Origin: an uncultured Collinsella sp.
GTDB taxonomy: Bacteria; Actinomycetota; Coriobacteriia; Coriobacteriales; Coriobacteriaceae
NCBI GenBank assembly: GCA_958346165.1
Contig: CATVQO010000001.1
Span: 1-36,940, forward strand
Direction: 5' to 3'
DNA length: 36,940 bases
Positions within the stretch are counted from its first letter, which is position 1, and each line of letters opens with the position of its first letter. Positions 23,774 through 31,014 of the stretch are shown here, one piece after another. The notes beneath the pieces were generated by a model. It made no database searches. It had not been told where the DNA came from and saw only the letters and a list, made by a program, of their open reading frames with translations. A program made the translations under genes and the position numbers.

Positions 23774-23991
23774 CTCTCCACCTTCTTCCTCACGACGTCG
23801 CGCGGGTCTTCGCCCATCGCCTCCGCCAGATTGAGCAGCAGGTTCATCTTCACTTCCCTGCCGTTGCTGATGGCATGGCTCAGGCTGCTGAGGTTCACCC
23901 CGGCGGCGCGCGCCAGCTGCTTCAGCGGGACGTGGTTGTCGATACGCCAATGGGCGATCTTGTCGGCGTCCAAAACGTACTCGGTCGCCAT
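23770..23991 (-). CDS. Small XRE-type HTH protein (73 aa)
   Basis: One XRE helix-turn-helix domain: WRIDNHVPLKQLARAAGVNL with the turn region LSSLSHAISNGREV. It resembles Cro-size regulators. It is not next to the lysogeny switch but in the middle of the accessory block, so it may time the switch from early to late genes, or control its own small operon. No palindromic operator was found next to it. Confidence 0.82.
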   Translation of the reverse strand: MATEYVLDADKIAHWRIDNHVPLKQLARAAGVNLSSLSHAISNGREVKMNLLLNLAEAMGEDPRDVVRKKVER

Positions 23992-24257
23992 CACCTGCAC
24001 CTCCCCTCGCGCTTGAGCGTCTCCACGTTGCGGCGGAACCTCTTGAGCGCGCGAATCCGGGCGCGCCTCCATTTCGGGTCGAGCCTCTTGCAGAGCGCCC
24101 TCGCCTCGCGCCTCACGCCGCGCAGCACGGGCACGAGGGCCTCGTTGAAGCTCGCCACCGCGTTGGCCATGATGGCGGCCGCGGCCCTCGCGGCGGGGCC
24201 ATCCGGTCTCCACAGGTCGACGGACGGCGACGGCGCCGGCCTCATCTCGTCAGCCAT
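23991..24257 (-). CDS. Basic hypothetical protein (88 aa)
   Basis: A strongly basic helical protein (KRLDPKWRRARIRALKRFRR) with an Ala-rich middle. Its charge suggests nucleic-acid binding. Its start lies within the end of the zinc-ribbon gene before it and its end touches the XRE gene start. No family recognised. Confidence 0.65.
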   Translation of the reverse strand: MADEMRPAPSPSVDLWRPDGPAARAAAAIMANAVASFNEALVPVLRGVRREARALCKRLDPKWRRARIRALKRFRRNVETLKREGRCR

Positions 24258-24594
24258 GCCGCACCTTCCTCCCGCACTGCGGGCAATAGTTCCAGACGCC
24301 GCTCACGCGGTAGTGCTCCTCGTCCTCGACCTTGCAGCCGCAGACCGAGCACAGGAAGCCGTTGTCGCACGAGTCCTGGACGCTCCCGTCGTAGACGTTC
24401 TCGCACTCGCCGCGGTCGACGAGGTCGGCGAGATAGTCGAATACGTTGCCCTCCGTATAGCCGACGCACTCGAGCACGCGCTCGAAGATGTCGAATATGA
24501 ACGGCTCGAGGACGGTCCTCGGCAGGCTGTTGAAGAAGCCCCTCGACCCGCGCAGGCTCGCCGCCGCCTCGCGGCGCTGCTCGTCGCTAATCAT
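24250..24594 (-). CDS. Zinc-ribbon paralogue C (114 aa)
   Basis: N-terminus MISDEQRREAAASLRGSRGF, a central hydrophobic helix and YLADLVDRGECENV. A C-terminal zinc ribbon follows (CSVCGCKV ... CPQCGRKV). The gene at 25217 shares every one of these landmarks, and the genes at 25410 and 25956 share parts, so these are tandem duplicates. A possible nucleic-acid-binding adaptor; function unknown. Confidence 0.75.
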   Translation of the reverse strand: MISDEQRREAAASLRGSRGFFNSLPRTVLEPFIFDIFERVLECVGYTEGNVFDYLADLVDRGECENVYDGSVQDSCDNGFLCSVCGCKVEDEEHYRVSGVWNYCPQCGRKVRHG

Positions 24595-24862
24595 CAGTCA
24601 AATCCTCCCCACACCACGGGCAATACCGTGGGACAGTCTCGAACTCGGTCCAGCTCGTGATGTACGTGTCGTCATGCTCGTAATGCACGACGCCGAAGAC
24701 GAGGTCGCACCTAGGGCAGTGGACGGCGTCGACTGGGTCGACGTCCCCTATCGCGACCATCTCGTTGGTGTAGACCAGCTTGCGCGGCTTCCACTTCTGG
24801 TGCGACGGGGTCGCACCGCACGTCGGGCAATCGACCGGCCTTGCGAACTTAATACGCTTCAT
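24587..24862 (-). CDS. Small three-knuckle zinc-ribbon protein (91 aa)
   Basis: Three CxxC pairs: CPTCGATPSHQKW, CPRCDLVFG and CPWCGEDL, which could bind one or two zinc ions. It lies between two members of the paralogue set. A DNA or RNA role is likely, as for other phage zinc ribbons, but not shown. Confidence 0.75.
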   Translation of the reverse strand: MKRIKFARPVDCPTCGATPSHQKWKPRKLVYTNEMVAIGDVDPVDAVHCPRCDLVFGVVHYEHDDTYITSWTEFETVPRYCPWCGEDLTDD

Positions 24863-25217
24863 CTTCCACCACCACCGCCCCGCAGACCGGGCATGAGTAC
24901 CAGTCGACTGGGAACGCCTCGGAGGTCACGACGAGCACACCGTCCGGCCTGTCGCCGGGCACCAGCACGCGGCACCCGCACTCTGAGCACTTGAATGATT
25001 CCTTGGTGTAGTCGGCGACGTTGTGACATGTCGGACGGTCGATTAGGTCTGCAAGGGCCGCGTACGTCTCGTTCTCAACCTCGTGAATGAACTTGCCGTC
25101 CACCTCGACGCCGATTGAGTTTGCAATCACGTCGAGTGAATCAACGTGGCGGTATGCCCCGGTCGATGCTTCGCGCAACTCAGCCACCGCTCGCTTGCGC
25201 TCCTCGTCGTTAATCAT
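24849..25217 (-). CDS. Zinc-ribbon paralogue B (122 aa)
   Basis: ATG 25217 with GGGGGAG upstream. MINDEERKRAVAELREAS at the start, LADLIDRPTCHNVADY in the middle, CSECGCRVLVPG and CPVCGAVVVE at the end. Same plan as paralogue C at 24594. It overlaps both neighbours, which suggests a compact co-translated group. Confidence 0.75.
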   Translation of the reverse strand: MINDEERKRAVAELREASTGAYRHVDSLDVIANSIGVEVDGKFIHEVENETYAALADLIDRPTCHNVADYTKESFKCSECGCRVLVPGDRPDGVLVVTSEAFPVDWYSCPVCGAVVVEDEAY

Positions 25218-25410
25218 CGTCTCCCCCTTCCGGGTCAATGAGATCAGCGAGCTTATCGAGGACAACATCGAAGTCATGGTAGTCCTCGAAGCCGACCACC
25301 ACCTCGGCAAGCTCGTCGAAGAACTGCTCCTTGTACTGGATGGAGTGGCCGATGGTCAGGTGTCGCAGGTTCTCAGCCATCTCGCGTCGCTCTTCGCTAG
25401 TGAATGTCAT
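25210..25410 (-). CDS. Paralogue A, lacking the zinc ribbon (66 aa)
   Basis: MTFTSEERREMAENLRHLTI and the ending LDKLADLIDPEGG match the front two thirds of the zinc-ribbon paralogues, but the ribbon is missing. It may be a truncated duplicate or a partner subunit. ATG 25410 overlaps the previous gene end. Confidence 0.68.
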   Translation of the reverse strand: MTFTSEERREMAENLRHLTIGHSIQYKEQFFDELAEVVVGFEDYHDFDVVLDKLADLIDPEGGDDD

Positions 25411-25906
25411 CGAAACCAGCTCCAAACATACAGTCGTAGTCGCACTCCCAGGTCTCTCCGTCGCGGCTCATGGTCGCCCCGTACCTCGGAGTACCGCCGG
25501 TATCGTCGCCCCAGAAGTGGAAGTGCCATCCAAGGAAGTCGAACTCCTCGTCGTACTCGTCTGCGGCGTACCTCGTGTCGCCGTACTCCTCGTAACCGTC
25601 CCACCCGAACCTGCGGGAAAGGGCATCGAACGTGTATATGGTCGGCTTGTCCTCGCCGTCCTCCCACTCGTAGACCTCCGGCCAACCCTGCTTGTAGCAC
25701 CCGACGCGGACATTGCCGTCGCCCATGACTCCATGGTGCGAGAACTCGAACCACTCGAATCCGTCATGGTGCTTCATGATGTTCGCGTACACGCGGAGTC
25801 CAGTAGGCAGGGAACCCTCGTCGGTGTCGTATACGCCTACGTCCTCCTTGTCGGTTCTGCGCTCGCCGTTGAGGTACACGAACGCGCCGTAGTCGCTGTA
25901 TGCCAT
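25397..25906 (-). CDS. Acidic aromatic-rich hypothetical protein (169 aa)
   Basis: An acidic soluble protein rich in Tyr, Trp, Phe and Asp (for instance FDFLGWHFHFWGDD and YGDTRYAADEYDEEFDFL). Its charge resembles DNA mimics such as some anti-restriction proteins, but this is only a comparison. AAGGAGG precedes ATG 25906. Not recognised. Confidence 0.7.
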   Translation of the reverse strand: MAYSDYGAFVYLNGERRTDKEDVGVYDTDEGSLPTGLRVYANIMKHHDGFEWFEFSHHGVMGDGNVRVGCYKQGWPEVYEWEDGEDKPTIYTFDALSRRFGWDGYEEYGDTRYAADEYDEEFDFLGWHFHFWGDDTGGTPRYGATMSRDGETWECDYDCMFGAGFDDIH

Positions 25907-25908
25907 GG

Positions 25909-25956
25909 CTATACCTCCTTCGCCGCCGCCTCGCGGCGCTTTTCATCGGTAATCAT
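25909..25956 (-). pseudogene. Remnant of a paralogue start (15 codons)
   Basis: ATG 25956, in ATGA overlap with the gene before, reads [15 protein letters not shown] and then TAG. This is the opening of the zinc-ribbon paralogues (MINDEERKRAV, MISDEQRREAA) cut off after 15 codons. Either a deletion scar of a fourth copy or a tiny leader that carries the ribosome site of the next gene. Confidence 0.5.
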
Positions 25957-26222
25957 TCGTCCACCTTGGATATGGCCAGCGCCACGTATTTCTGGGCAAG
26001 GCCCTCGAAGTCGTCGAGGATGTAGTCGATTCGGTAGACTTCACCGTTGAGCGGATGCCTGGCTGCTTCCCCGACGGCGTAGCCTTCGTTCGTGAGAACG
26101 TCGAATACGATCTCATCGCCGACCTTGTAACCCCGGTCGTTCTTGCGAATCTCGAACGTCTTGGTGCCGTTCAGGACGGCGTCGGCGTATTGCTCTTGAA
26201 TCTTGAGCCTGTGAGTCGCCAT
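25953..26222 (-). CDS. ASCH/DUF3850-like protein (89 aa)
   Basis: A small PUA-like fold protein. [20 protein letters not shown] and [18 protein letters not shown] are the DUF3850/ASCH signature, thought to bind RNA or modified nucleotides. The late [14 protein letters not shown] also fits. It begins at the end of the gene before it. A common phage accessory protein with unproven role. Confidence 0.85.
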   Translation of the reverse strand: MATHRLKIQEQYADAVLNGTKTFEIRKNDRGYKVGDEIVFDVLTNEGYAVGEAARHPLNGEVYRIDYILDDFEGLAQKYVALAISKVDE

Positions 26223-26614
26223 CAGGCCTCACCCCTCAGCTTGCGGATGCGGGATACGATGTCCTCAATCACTTTCGGAGAGCAACCAGTTGTTATATTG
26301 CTGAGAGAACAACTTTGACAGTTTCCATCCTTGCTGAAGTACGTGCAAGCGGTGCCTTCTGCGACGCATTTGTCCAAGTCCTCTTCCAGCTTCTCCCAGC
26401 TGTCGGGTTCGGTGAGGTACATGAGCTCGGCGTCGAGTTTCCTGCCCGCGTCCGTGACCGCGCGCCAGCAGTTCCCCCACTCTTTCTCGAGGTCGGAATC
26501 GACCGTGTACACCCAGTACACGATGTTTCGGGCCGTGCCGCCGCTGCCGTACAGCACCTTGGTATCTAGCGGAATCTCTCGACCGTCGGCATCCTTTGGC
26601 AGTTGAATCATCAT
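26222..26614 (-). CDS. Hypothetical protein with a central cysteine cluster (130 aa)
   Basis: ATG 26614 (a second ATG follows at 26611), GGAGG just upstream. It opens with a beta segment ([20 protein letters not shown]); four cysteines stand near the end ([20 protein letters not shown]). Basic C-terminus. Proteins with the PLDT opening are found beside DUF3850 genes of phages, but I do not know their function. Confidence 0.68.
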   Translation of the reverse strand: MMIQLPKDADGREIPLDTKVLYGSGGTARNIVYWVYTVDSDLEKEWGNCWRAVTDAGRKLDAELMYLTEPDSWEKLEEDLDKCVAEGTACTYFSKDGNCQSCSLSNITTGCSPKVIEDIVSRIRKLRGEA

Positions 26615-26630
26615 TCCTCCTTATCTGGCG

Positions 26631-27272
26631 TTATACGCCCTCCATCCCGATCTGCTCGCACCACTGGTTGGCCATCGCCTTTGCGATGCCCGGGAACGTG
26701 CGGCTGCGAACCTTGGCGCGTTCGTGTGGCGGCAGATGCCAGGCGTCCGCGTACCATGCCGGCATGGAGTTGCCTGACTTGAAGACCTTGCGCGGCTCAG
26801 GCTCGACCTCATCAGTCGGCTTGAGCGGCTCGAGCCCCTTCAGCCACAGGCACGTCTTCTTTTCGAACGGGTCGCCGAACATGTACGGCTGCACGATTTG
26901 GTCCGGTTTGCGCCATCTTGTGCTCATACAGCCGACGGGGTTCTCGATTGCGACGTGCGGCGCATCGCACTTGGCGAACGCCATGAAGAACTCGACGGCG
27001 GCCTCACGGTTAGCCTTGCGCTCGCGCGCTCTGTCGCCGTACTTCCCCTCGTCGAACCAGCGGTTGCCGGTGACGGTGAGATACGTGCATGGCGGGTGCG
27101 CGATCACCAGGTCCCACCTGAGCTTGAGCATCTGGAGAGCGTCGACGTTGAGGTGCATGAGGTCGTGACCCCCCCCCGCTTCCTCAAGGTCGCAGCTGTA
27201 AGCCTCGTGCCCCATCTTCCGGAACTCAAGCGCCACGCGCTGCGACTCCTCGCAGGCGATAAGAACTCGCAT
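26631..27272 (-). CDS. Phage DNA cytosine-type methyltransferase-like protein (213 aa)
   Basis: A 213-residue protein with the phage form of the C5-cytosine methyltransferase core: MRVLIACEESQRVALEFRKM (SAM-binding start), DLVIAHPPCTYL (catalytic PPC, Cys at residue 62), and AIENPVGCMS, comparable to the ENV motif. A target-recognition part is short or absent, as in many phage orphan enzymes. It would modify phage or host DNA, possibly against restriction; no restriction gene is nearby. A nine-G tract (27169-27177) at codons 32-35 would switch it off by a one-base change. Confidence 0.85.
   Translation of the reverse strand: MRVLIACEESQRVALEFRKMGHEAYSCDLEEAGGGHDLMHLNVDALQMLKLRWDLVIAHPPCTYLTVTGNRWFDEGKYGDRARERKANREAAVEFFMAFAKCDAPHVAIENPVGCMSTRWRKPDQIVQPYMFGDPFEKKTCLWLKGLEPLKPTDEVEPEPRKVFKSGNSMPAWYADAWHLPPHERAKVRSRTFPGIAKAMANQWCEQIGMEGV
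27169..27177 (-). repeat. Nine-G tract in the methyltransferase gene
   Basis: The codons GCG GGG GGG GGT (residues 32-35) hold nine consecutive G. As written the frame is intact. Loss or gain of one G would abolish the protein. The RT gene has a tract of the same length in the same codon phase. Confidence 0.8.
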
Positions 27273-27383
27273 CTACGCCACCCTCTTCCTGACGACGGCC
27301 ACGTCGTACATGCCCTCGAGGTAGCCGACGGCCCTCGCCGCGGCCATGTCTTGCTCGCGGCCGAGCTCATCCCATCCGCTCAT
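27273..27383 (-). CDS. Small hypothetical protein (36 aa)
   Basis: ATG 27383 overlaps the previous gene end; the TAG abuts the methyltransferase ATG (TAGATG). The peptide MSGWDELGREQDMAAARAVG continues to a basic VVRKRVA tail. A leader peptide that couples methyltransferase translation is also possible. Confidence 0.55.
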   Translation of the reverse strand: MSGWDELGREQDMAAARAVGYLEGMYDVAVVRKRVA

Positions 27384-27577
27384 CGCGACTCCCAGTAGTT
27401 GCACCTGGCGAGCCCCTGCGTGCGGTGCACGAACTCCGGGCGCCGCCCGCACTCGTACTCGGTGCGCTCCACGCCGTGGACGGTGCGCAGCACCGTCGCG
27501 CAGCAGTGCAGACAGTTCTCACAGCGCTCCTCCCGGAGTCCGTCCGCATAGATGTCCGGCCTCTCGTTCCCCGTCAT
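27380..27577 (-). CDS. Small cysteine-rich protein (65 aa)
   Basis: ATG 27577 overlaps the previous stop. Seven cysteines, mostly in RCENCLHCCATVLR and YECGRRPEFVHRTQGLARC, predict zinc or iron binding. It resembles short phage proteins with a C-x2-C-x2-C-C core, related in look to the cysteine-cluster gene at 28201. Function unknown. Confidence 0.68.
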   Translation of the reverse strand: MTGNERPDIYADGLREERCENCLHCCATVLRTVHGVERTEYECGRRPEFVHRTQGLARCNYWESR

Positions 27578-27798
27578 CTGTATCCCCTCTTCCCGTACCT
27601 TCCGTCGTTCACCATGTTCCTTACGTGGCGCCGCATGTCCTGCGCCGCCTGGTCTCCCTCGGGCGGCAGCTTCCGCCCGCTCGCGCACTCGACGCAGTGG
27701 ACGCGCCAGCCGCCGCGGTAGCGCTCGAAGTGCCCGAACCCGGGAGGCGTCCACCTGCCGCACTCGCGGCAGTAGCCGCCGTAGACGTTCCTAGCCAT
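27574..27798 (-). CDS. Small zinc-finger protein (74 aa)
   Basis: Two CxxC pairs (YCRECGRWTPPG and HCVECASGR), about 18 residues apart, with a basic C-terminus (RRHVRNMVNDGRYGKRGYR). A probable nucleic-acid binder. ATG 27798 overlaps the previous gene end. Confidence 0.7.
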   Translation of the reverse strand: MARNVYGGYCRECGRWTPPGFGHFERYRGGWRVHCVECASGRKLPPEGDQAAQDMRRHVRNMVNDGRYGKRGYR

Positions 27799-28201
27799 TC
27801 CCCTGCTCCTTCCTGTAGACGTCGCGGGCCATCGCCTCCGCGAGCTCGCGCATGTCGGTCACCTCGGCGCACTCCGCGCCGAAGAACATGCCGAGCTCGC
27901 CCCTCTTGTGCCTGTCGCACCGGTACGCCCGGCAGATCTCGGGCCTAGCGGCGTAGACCGCGCACTCGCGCCCGTCCGTCAGGTACGGGCACAGCAGGTC
28001 GCACTCCGCCCTGGGCTCGGCGGGCTCGATTCCGTTCCGGCGCACGTACGCCTCGAGGCGCACCCGGTCGAACGGGCTCACGGGCAGGAAGCGCGAGCAG
28101 CACTCGCCGCAGCCCCTGCAGTCGCCCGTGTAGAGGTCGGTCACGTCGTCGCTCCGGTGCCCGGCGTGGATGGCCGCGGCGACGGCCCTCTCGTCATTCA
28201 T
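27791..28201 (-). CDS. YkgJ-like cysteine-cluster protein (136 aa)
   Basis: A 136-residue protein with the YkgJ signature: GDCRGCGECCSRFLPVSPFD, then CPYLTDGRECAVYAARPEIC and RAYRCD. The eight cysteines fit a zinc or Fe-S site; cellular members have no settled function. Start ATG 28201. Its presence in phage accessory blocks is known but unexplained. Confidence 0.82.
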   Translation of the reverse strand: MNDERAVAAAIHAGHRSDDVTDLYTGDCRGCGECCSRFLPVSPFDRVRLEAYVRRNGIEPAEPRAECDLLCPYLTDGRECAVYAARPEICRAYRCDRHKRGELGMFFGAECAEVTDMRELAEAMARDVYRKEQGNG

Positions 28202-28238
28202 CGGCCTGCCCCTTCGCCCCTGCCGTGGGCGGCGGCCC

Positions 28239-28649
28239 CTACTTGGAACATCCGGCCACCTTCTCGTCGTAGATCTTCTTGAGGTCCCGGCGCATGAACC
28301 GGGTGAACTCCTCCTCGCCGACGTCATCCGTCAGCGCCACATATCGCATCGCATCGTGGCACCATTCGTCGAAGTCGAGCAGCCTTCCGCTGAACGCGCT
28401 CTTGACGTCCGTGACCTCGGCGTATGTGAAGCGGGTCAGCATCTCCTCGCGCATGACCCTGTCCGCGAGCGCCTCGACGGGCGTCTTGGGCCGGTTGATG
28501 ATCTGTCGGTAGCCGTTGGCCATCTTTGTCATTGCGTCGAGCTGCTTGGCCAGCTTGTTGTTCTCGGCCAGGAGGCGCTCGTTGCGGCGCTGCTCGTAGT
28601 CAAGCTCGGCGAGCACGTGCTGCTCGCAGTTGGTGATCTCCATCGTCAT
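28239..28649 (-). CDS. Coiled-coil hypothetical protein (136 aa)
   Basis: ATG 28649 overlaps the previous stop (ATGA). A coiled coil (HVLAELDYEQRRNERLLAEN) comes first, then a basic helical part ending FTRFMRRDLKKIYDEKVAGC. No family recognised; a DNA-metabolism partner is possible from its place. Confidence 0.65.
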   Translation of the reverse strand: MTMEITNCEQHVLAELDYEQRRNERLLAENNKLAKQLDAMTKMANGYRQIINRPKTPVEALADRVMREEMLTRFTYAEVTDVKSAFSGRLLDFDEWCHDAMRYVALTDDVGEEEFTRFMRRDLKKIYDEKVAGCSK

Positions 28650-29098
28650 TTCACCTCTCGGATGATCTCGTTTCCGTATCGGTCGGTGATGGCCCAGTAG
28701 CCGAACATGTAGAGGTCTGGGCTGTGCGGCGGGTACTCCCTGAGCAGCGTGCCGGACCACCATGCCTCCTCGGCCGCCCCGGTGCGCCATACCCACTCGG
28801 CCCTGAGGCCGCCGTCGTGGAACTTCCCGTGGCACCCGGTCGTGCCGGAGCCGCACAGGGCGAACAGCGGGCTGCGCAGCTCCCACACCCCGTTGGGCGT
28901 GACGAGCCTGAACGTCTTTCCCCACGACCTGCGGGCGACGTGGTGGCAGTTGGAGGCGCGCCTGCCGCACACCGCGCACCGGGCCTGCGTCGGCTCGTAT
29001 GCCGTGTCGTGCGTGTACCGCGCCCCGAGGTGGGGCTTGCCGTACAGCTCGGCGCGCTCCTTCGGCCATCCCCTCAGCAGGCCCGCGTCGAGGATCAT
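28646..29098 (-). CDS. HNH-type zinc-finger nuclease-like protein (150 aa)
   Basis: ATG 29098. RCAVCGRRASNCHHVARRSWG followed by LCGSGTTGCHGKFHDGG give the zinc pairs and the histidines of an HNH nuclease of the NinG/recombination-nuclease type. Its place after the replication gene fits processing of recombination intermediates. The C-terminal part is aromatic-rich. Confidence 0.75.
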   Translation of the reverse strand: MILDAGLLRGWPKERAELYGKPHLGARYTHDTAYEPTQARCAVCGRRASNCHHVARRSWGKTFRLVTPNGVWELRSPLFALCGSGTTGCHGKFHDGGLRAEWVWRTGAAEEAWWSGTLLREYPPHSPDLYMFGYWAITDRYGNEIIREVK

Positions 29099-29967
29099 GA
29101 GAGCCTCCTCTCGCACGCGGCGCGGGCGGCCAGCAGCCTCTGCGCGTCCTGGTACATCCCGAACCGGTCCCTGCTCGCGGTCGTGCCCCGCGGGGCCTCG
29201 ACCTTGGCCGGGTCGATGCCCGGGTGCTCGGACGCCCACCGGCGCTCCTGCTCGGCCAGCGCCTCCTCGGGCGTCCTGGTCGGCCTGAACGTCGCGGCCT
29301 CGACCTCCGAGGCGGTGGGCTTGCCCCTCGCCCGGTCGTCGGCGTCGATACGCTTCTGGCGCCTTGACCAGTCGAGCGCCAGGGCCCCCCAGTTGCTAAC
29401 CGGCTGGCCGTTGCTCTTGACCCAGCCCTGCGACTCGAAAAAGGCCCAGAAGGCGTCCGGGTCGCCGCTCAGGCAGTTGGCGCCGAAGTACCCGCGGGCC
29501 TCCTCCAGCGACGGCGGCTCGAACTCGGGCGGCGCGGCGGGGGCATCGCCCCCATCACAGGCCAGTTCAGTACAATCCAGTTCAGGACAGGACAGGCTAG
29601 GGTAGGTTAGGTTAGGGTTTTCACTTTCCGAAACCTGCGTTTCTGGTTTGTCTGAAACTGGTTTCACGTTTGGAAAACCTAGGTTTTCACTTTCGGAAAC
29701 CTCTGTTTCGGGTTTGTCTGAAACTGGTTTCTTGCGCGGGCGGCCGCCCTTGCCGCCCCTGCCGCGCGCGTCCTTGGAGTTGTCGATGGCGTTCTTCATC
29801 GCCTTGAAGACGCGGCGGAGGTGCTTCGGGAGGTCGGGTTCGACTCCGTGCAGGCCGTACATCATGATCGCGTCGGCGAGCACCGCGCGGTCGCGCATGT
29901 CCTCTGGGTCACTCTCGTCGAAGTCGTCGTAGACCTCGGCGAAGCTGTCGAACACGGTGAATGCCAT
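29095..29967 (-). CDS. DUF6291-like replication-associated protein (290 aa)
   Basis: 290 residues, opening MAFTVFDSFAEVYDDFDESD with AVLADAIMMYGLHGVEP, the DUF6291-like N-terminal domain seen in phage replication-module proteins. A basic linker and a repeated segment (KPVSDKPET and VSESEN, twice, about residues 79-117) follow. A second helical domain begins near 165 (FWAFFESQGWVKSNGQPVSN) and resembles replisome-organiser C-termini. The gene carries repeated AT-richer DNA inside it, as lambda O carries its origin. An initiator role is inferred from this and from the SSB and recombination genes around it. Confidence 0.78.
   Translation of the reverse strand: MAFTVFDSFAEVYDDFDESDPEDMRDRAVLADAIMMYGLHGVEPDLPKHLRRVFKAMKNAIDNSKDARGRGGKGGRPRKKPVSDKPETEVSESENLGFPNVKPVSDKPETQVSESENPNLTYPSLSCPELDCTELACDGGDAPAAPPEFEPPSLEEARGYFGANCLSGDPDAFWAFFESQGWVKSNGQPVSNWGALALDWSRRQKRIDADDRARGKPTASEVEAATFRPTRTPEEALAEQERRWASEHPGIDPAKVEAPRGTTASRDRFGMYQDAQRLLAARAACERRLS
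29562..29731. other. Candidate phage replication origin: iteron-like repeats inside the DUF6291-like gene
   Basis: Two 50-bp direct repeats (29616-29665 and 29682-29731, 46 of 50 identical) have GAAAC-N2-GTTTC-type dyads and are AT-richer than all nearby DNA. Beside them (29562-29618) are shorter tandem units, GGTTA/GGTAG and GGACA, and CAGTTCAGTAC with CCAGTTCAGG. The arrangement is like initiator-binding iterons within an initiator gene. No function has been shown. Confidence 0.55.
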
Positions 29968-30077
29968 CAGAACCACCCCCAGAGAAGCGAAGAGAAGAAC
30001 AGGAAACCCGCGGAGAAGGAGGCGGCGAACAGGGCCGCCTCCCAGTGGTCGCGGATGATGTCGGGTACGCGCCCCAT
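29967..30077 (-). CDS. Small membrane protein (36 aa)
   Basis: ATG 30077 overlaps the SSB stop (ATGA) and its own stop overlaps the next ATG. A hydrophobic segment (AALFAASFSAGFLFFSSLLW) predicts one membrane pass. Conserved-looking coupling at both ends supports a real gene. Confidence 0.6.
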   Translation of the reverse strand: MGRVPDIIRDHWEAALFAASFSAGFLFFSSLLWGWF

Positions 30078-30667
30078 CAGAACGGGATGTCCTCGTCGTA
30101 CACGTCCAGCTGCTGCTGGGCGGGCGCGGGCTGCGGCGCGGCCTGCGGGGCCTGCTGTGGCCGCTGCGGTGCCGCCTGCGGGGCCTGCTGGTAGGCCTGC
30201 TGGGCGCTCCATTGCGGCGCGGGCTGCTGGCGCGCCGGCTGCGGGGCATATGCCTGCGGGGCGGGCTGCGGCGGGTACGCCTGCTGCTGGTATCCCTGCG
30301 GCGCGCACTGCTGCGGGGCCTGCTGGCCGTTGGGGTTCTGGCTCATGAGCACGACCTCGTCGGGGATGATCTCGACCTTCGAGCGCCTGCCGCCCCCGTT
30401 CTTGTCCTCCCAGGAGCTGTAGCGCAGCTTCCCCTCGATGGCGACCTTCATGCCCTTGCGCAGGATGCGCGAGAGCGCCTCGGCGCGGTTGCCGAACATG
30501 GTGCAGTCGATGAAGTTGGGGTAGTCCTCCCACTCCCCCGTCTGCTGGTTGCGGCGGCGGTCGTTGACGGCCACGCCGAAGCCCAGCACCTGCGTGCCGC
30601 CCGGCGTGGCGCGCAGCTCGGGGTCGCGGGTCAGGTTGCCGGACACGACCACTCTGTTGATGCTCAT
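30077..30667 (-). CDS. ssb: Single-stranded DNA-binding protein (196 aa)
   Basis: The first 105 residues are a classical OB-fold SSB: MSINRVVVSGNLTRDPELRA, then VAVNDRRRNQQTGEWED and the IDCTMFGNRAEALSRIL stretch. A long Gln/Ala/Pro-rich linker follows, and the tail ends in YDEDIPF, the acidic tip that docks partner proteins. It protects single strands in replication and works with Erf. Its start overlaps the previous stop. Confidence 0.97.
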   Translation of the reverse strand: MSINRVVVSGNLTRDPELRATPGGTQVLGFGVAVNDRRRNQQTGEWEDYPNFIDCTMFGNRAEALSRILRKGMKVAIEGKLRYSSWEDKNGGGRRSKVEIIPDEVVLMSQNPNGQQAPQQCAPQGYQQQAYPPQPAPQAYAPQPARQQPAPQWSAQQAYQQAPQAAPQRPQQAPQAAPQPAPAQQQLDVYDEDIPF

Positions 30668-31011
30668 CTGTATGTCTCCTCTCCGCCGCTCGTCCATGTC
30701 CTCTGGATGTCGGCGTCCACTGTCTTGATTCGCAGCTTGAGGGCCATGATCGCCTCGGAGGATGCCTTGTAGAGCGCCTCCGCGCAGTCGCGCAGCTGCT
30801 TCTTCTCGGCTATCTCCTCCCGACCCCGGCACAGGTCGCCGATGATGGTCACCGGCGTGCCCTTGGAGCGCTCCTCGAGGATGGCGATGCGCAGCGCCCT
30901 GCGGTAGTCCGCCTCGTTCTCGGCGTACTGTTGGCCCGTCCGCCTGAGCGTGTCCAGCTCCGCCATGAGGCGCCCGAACATCTCCTCGCGCTGCGCGTAC
31001 ATGTCCTGCAT
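30664..31011 (-). CDS. Helical protein between Erf and SSB (115 aa)
   Basis: An all-helical, charged protein (MQDMYAQREEMFGRLMAELD at the start). It lies directly between the annealase and SSB, ending in ATGA overlap with ssb. It could aid recombination, but no family is recognised. Confidence 0.68.
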   Translation of the reverse strand: MQDMYAQREEMFGRLMAELDTLRRTGQQYAENEADYRRALRIAILEERSKGTPVTIIGDLCRGREEIAEKKQLRDCAEALYKASSEAIMALKLRIKTVDADIQRTWTSGGEETYR

Positions 31012-31014
31012 GGC

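Noticed and set aside
29562..29731. A CRISPR array
   Set aside because: Only two 50-bp repeats are present, they lie in a coding frame, and neither spacers of regular size nor cas genes exist in the window.
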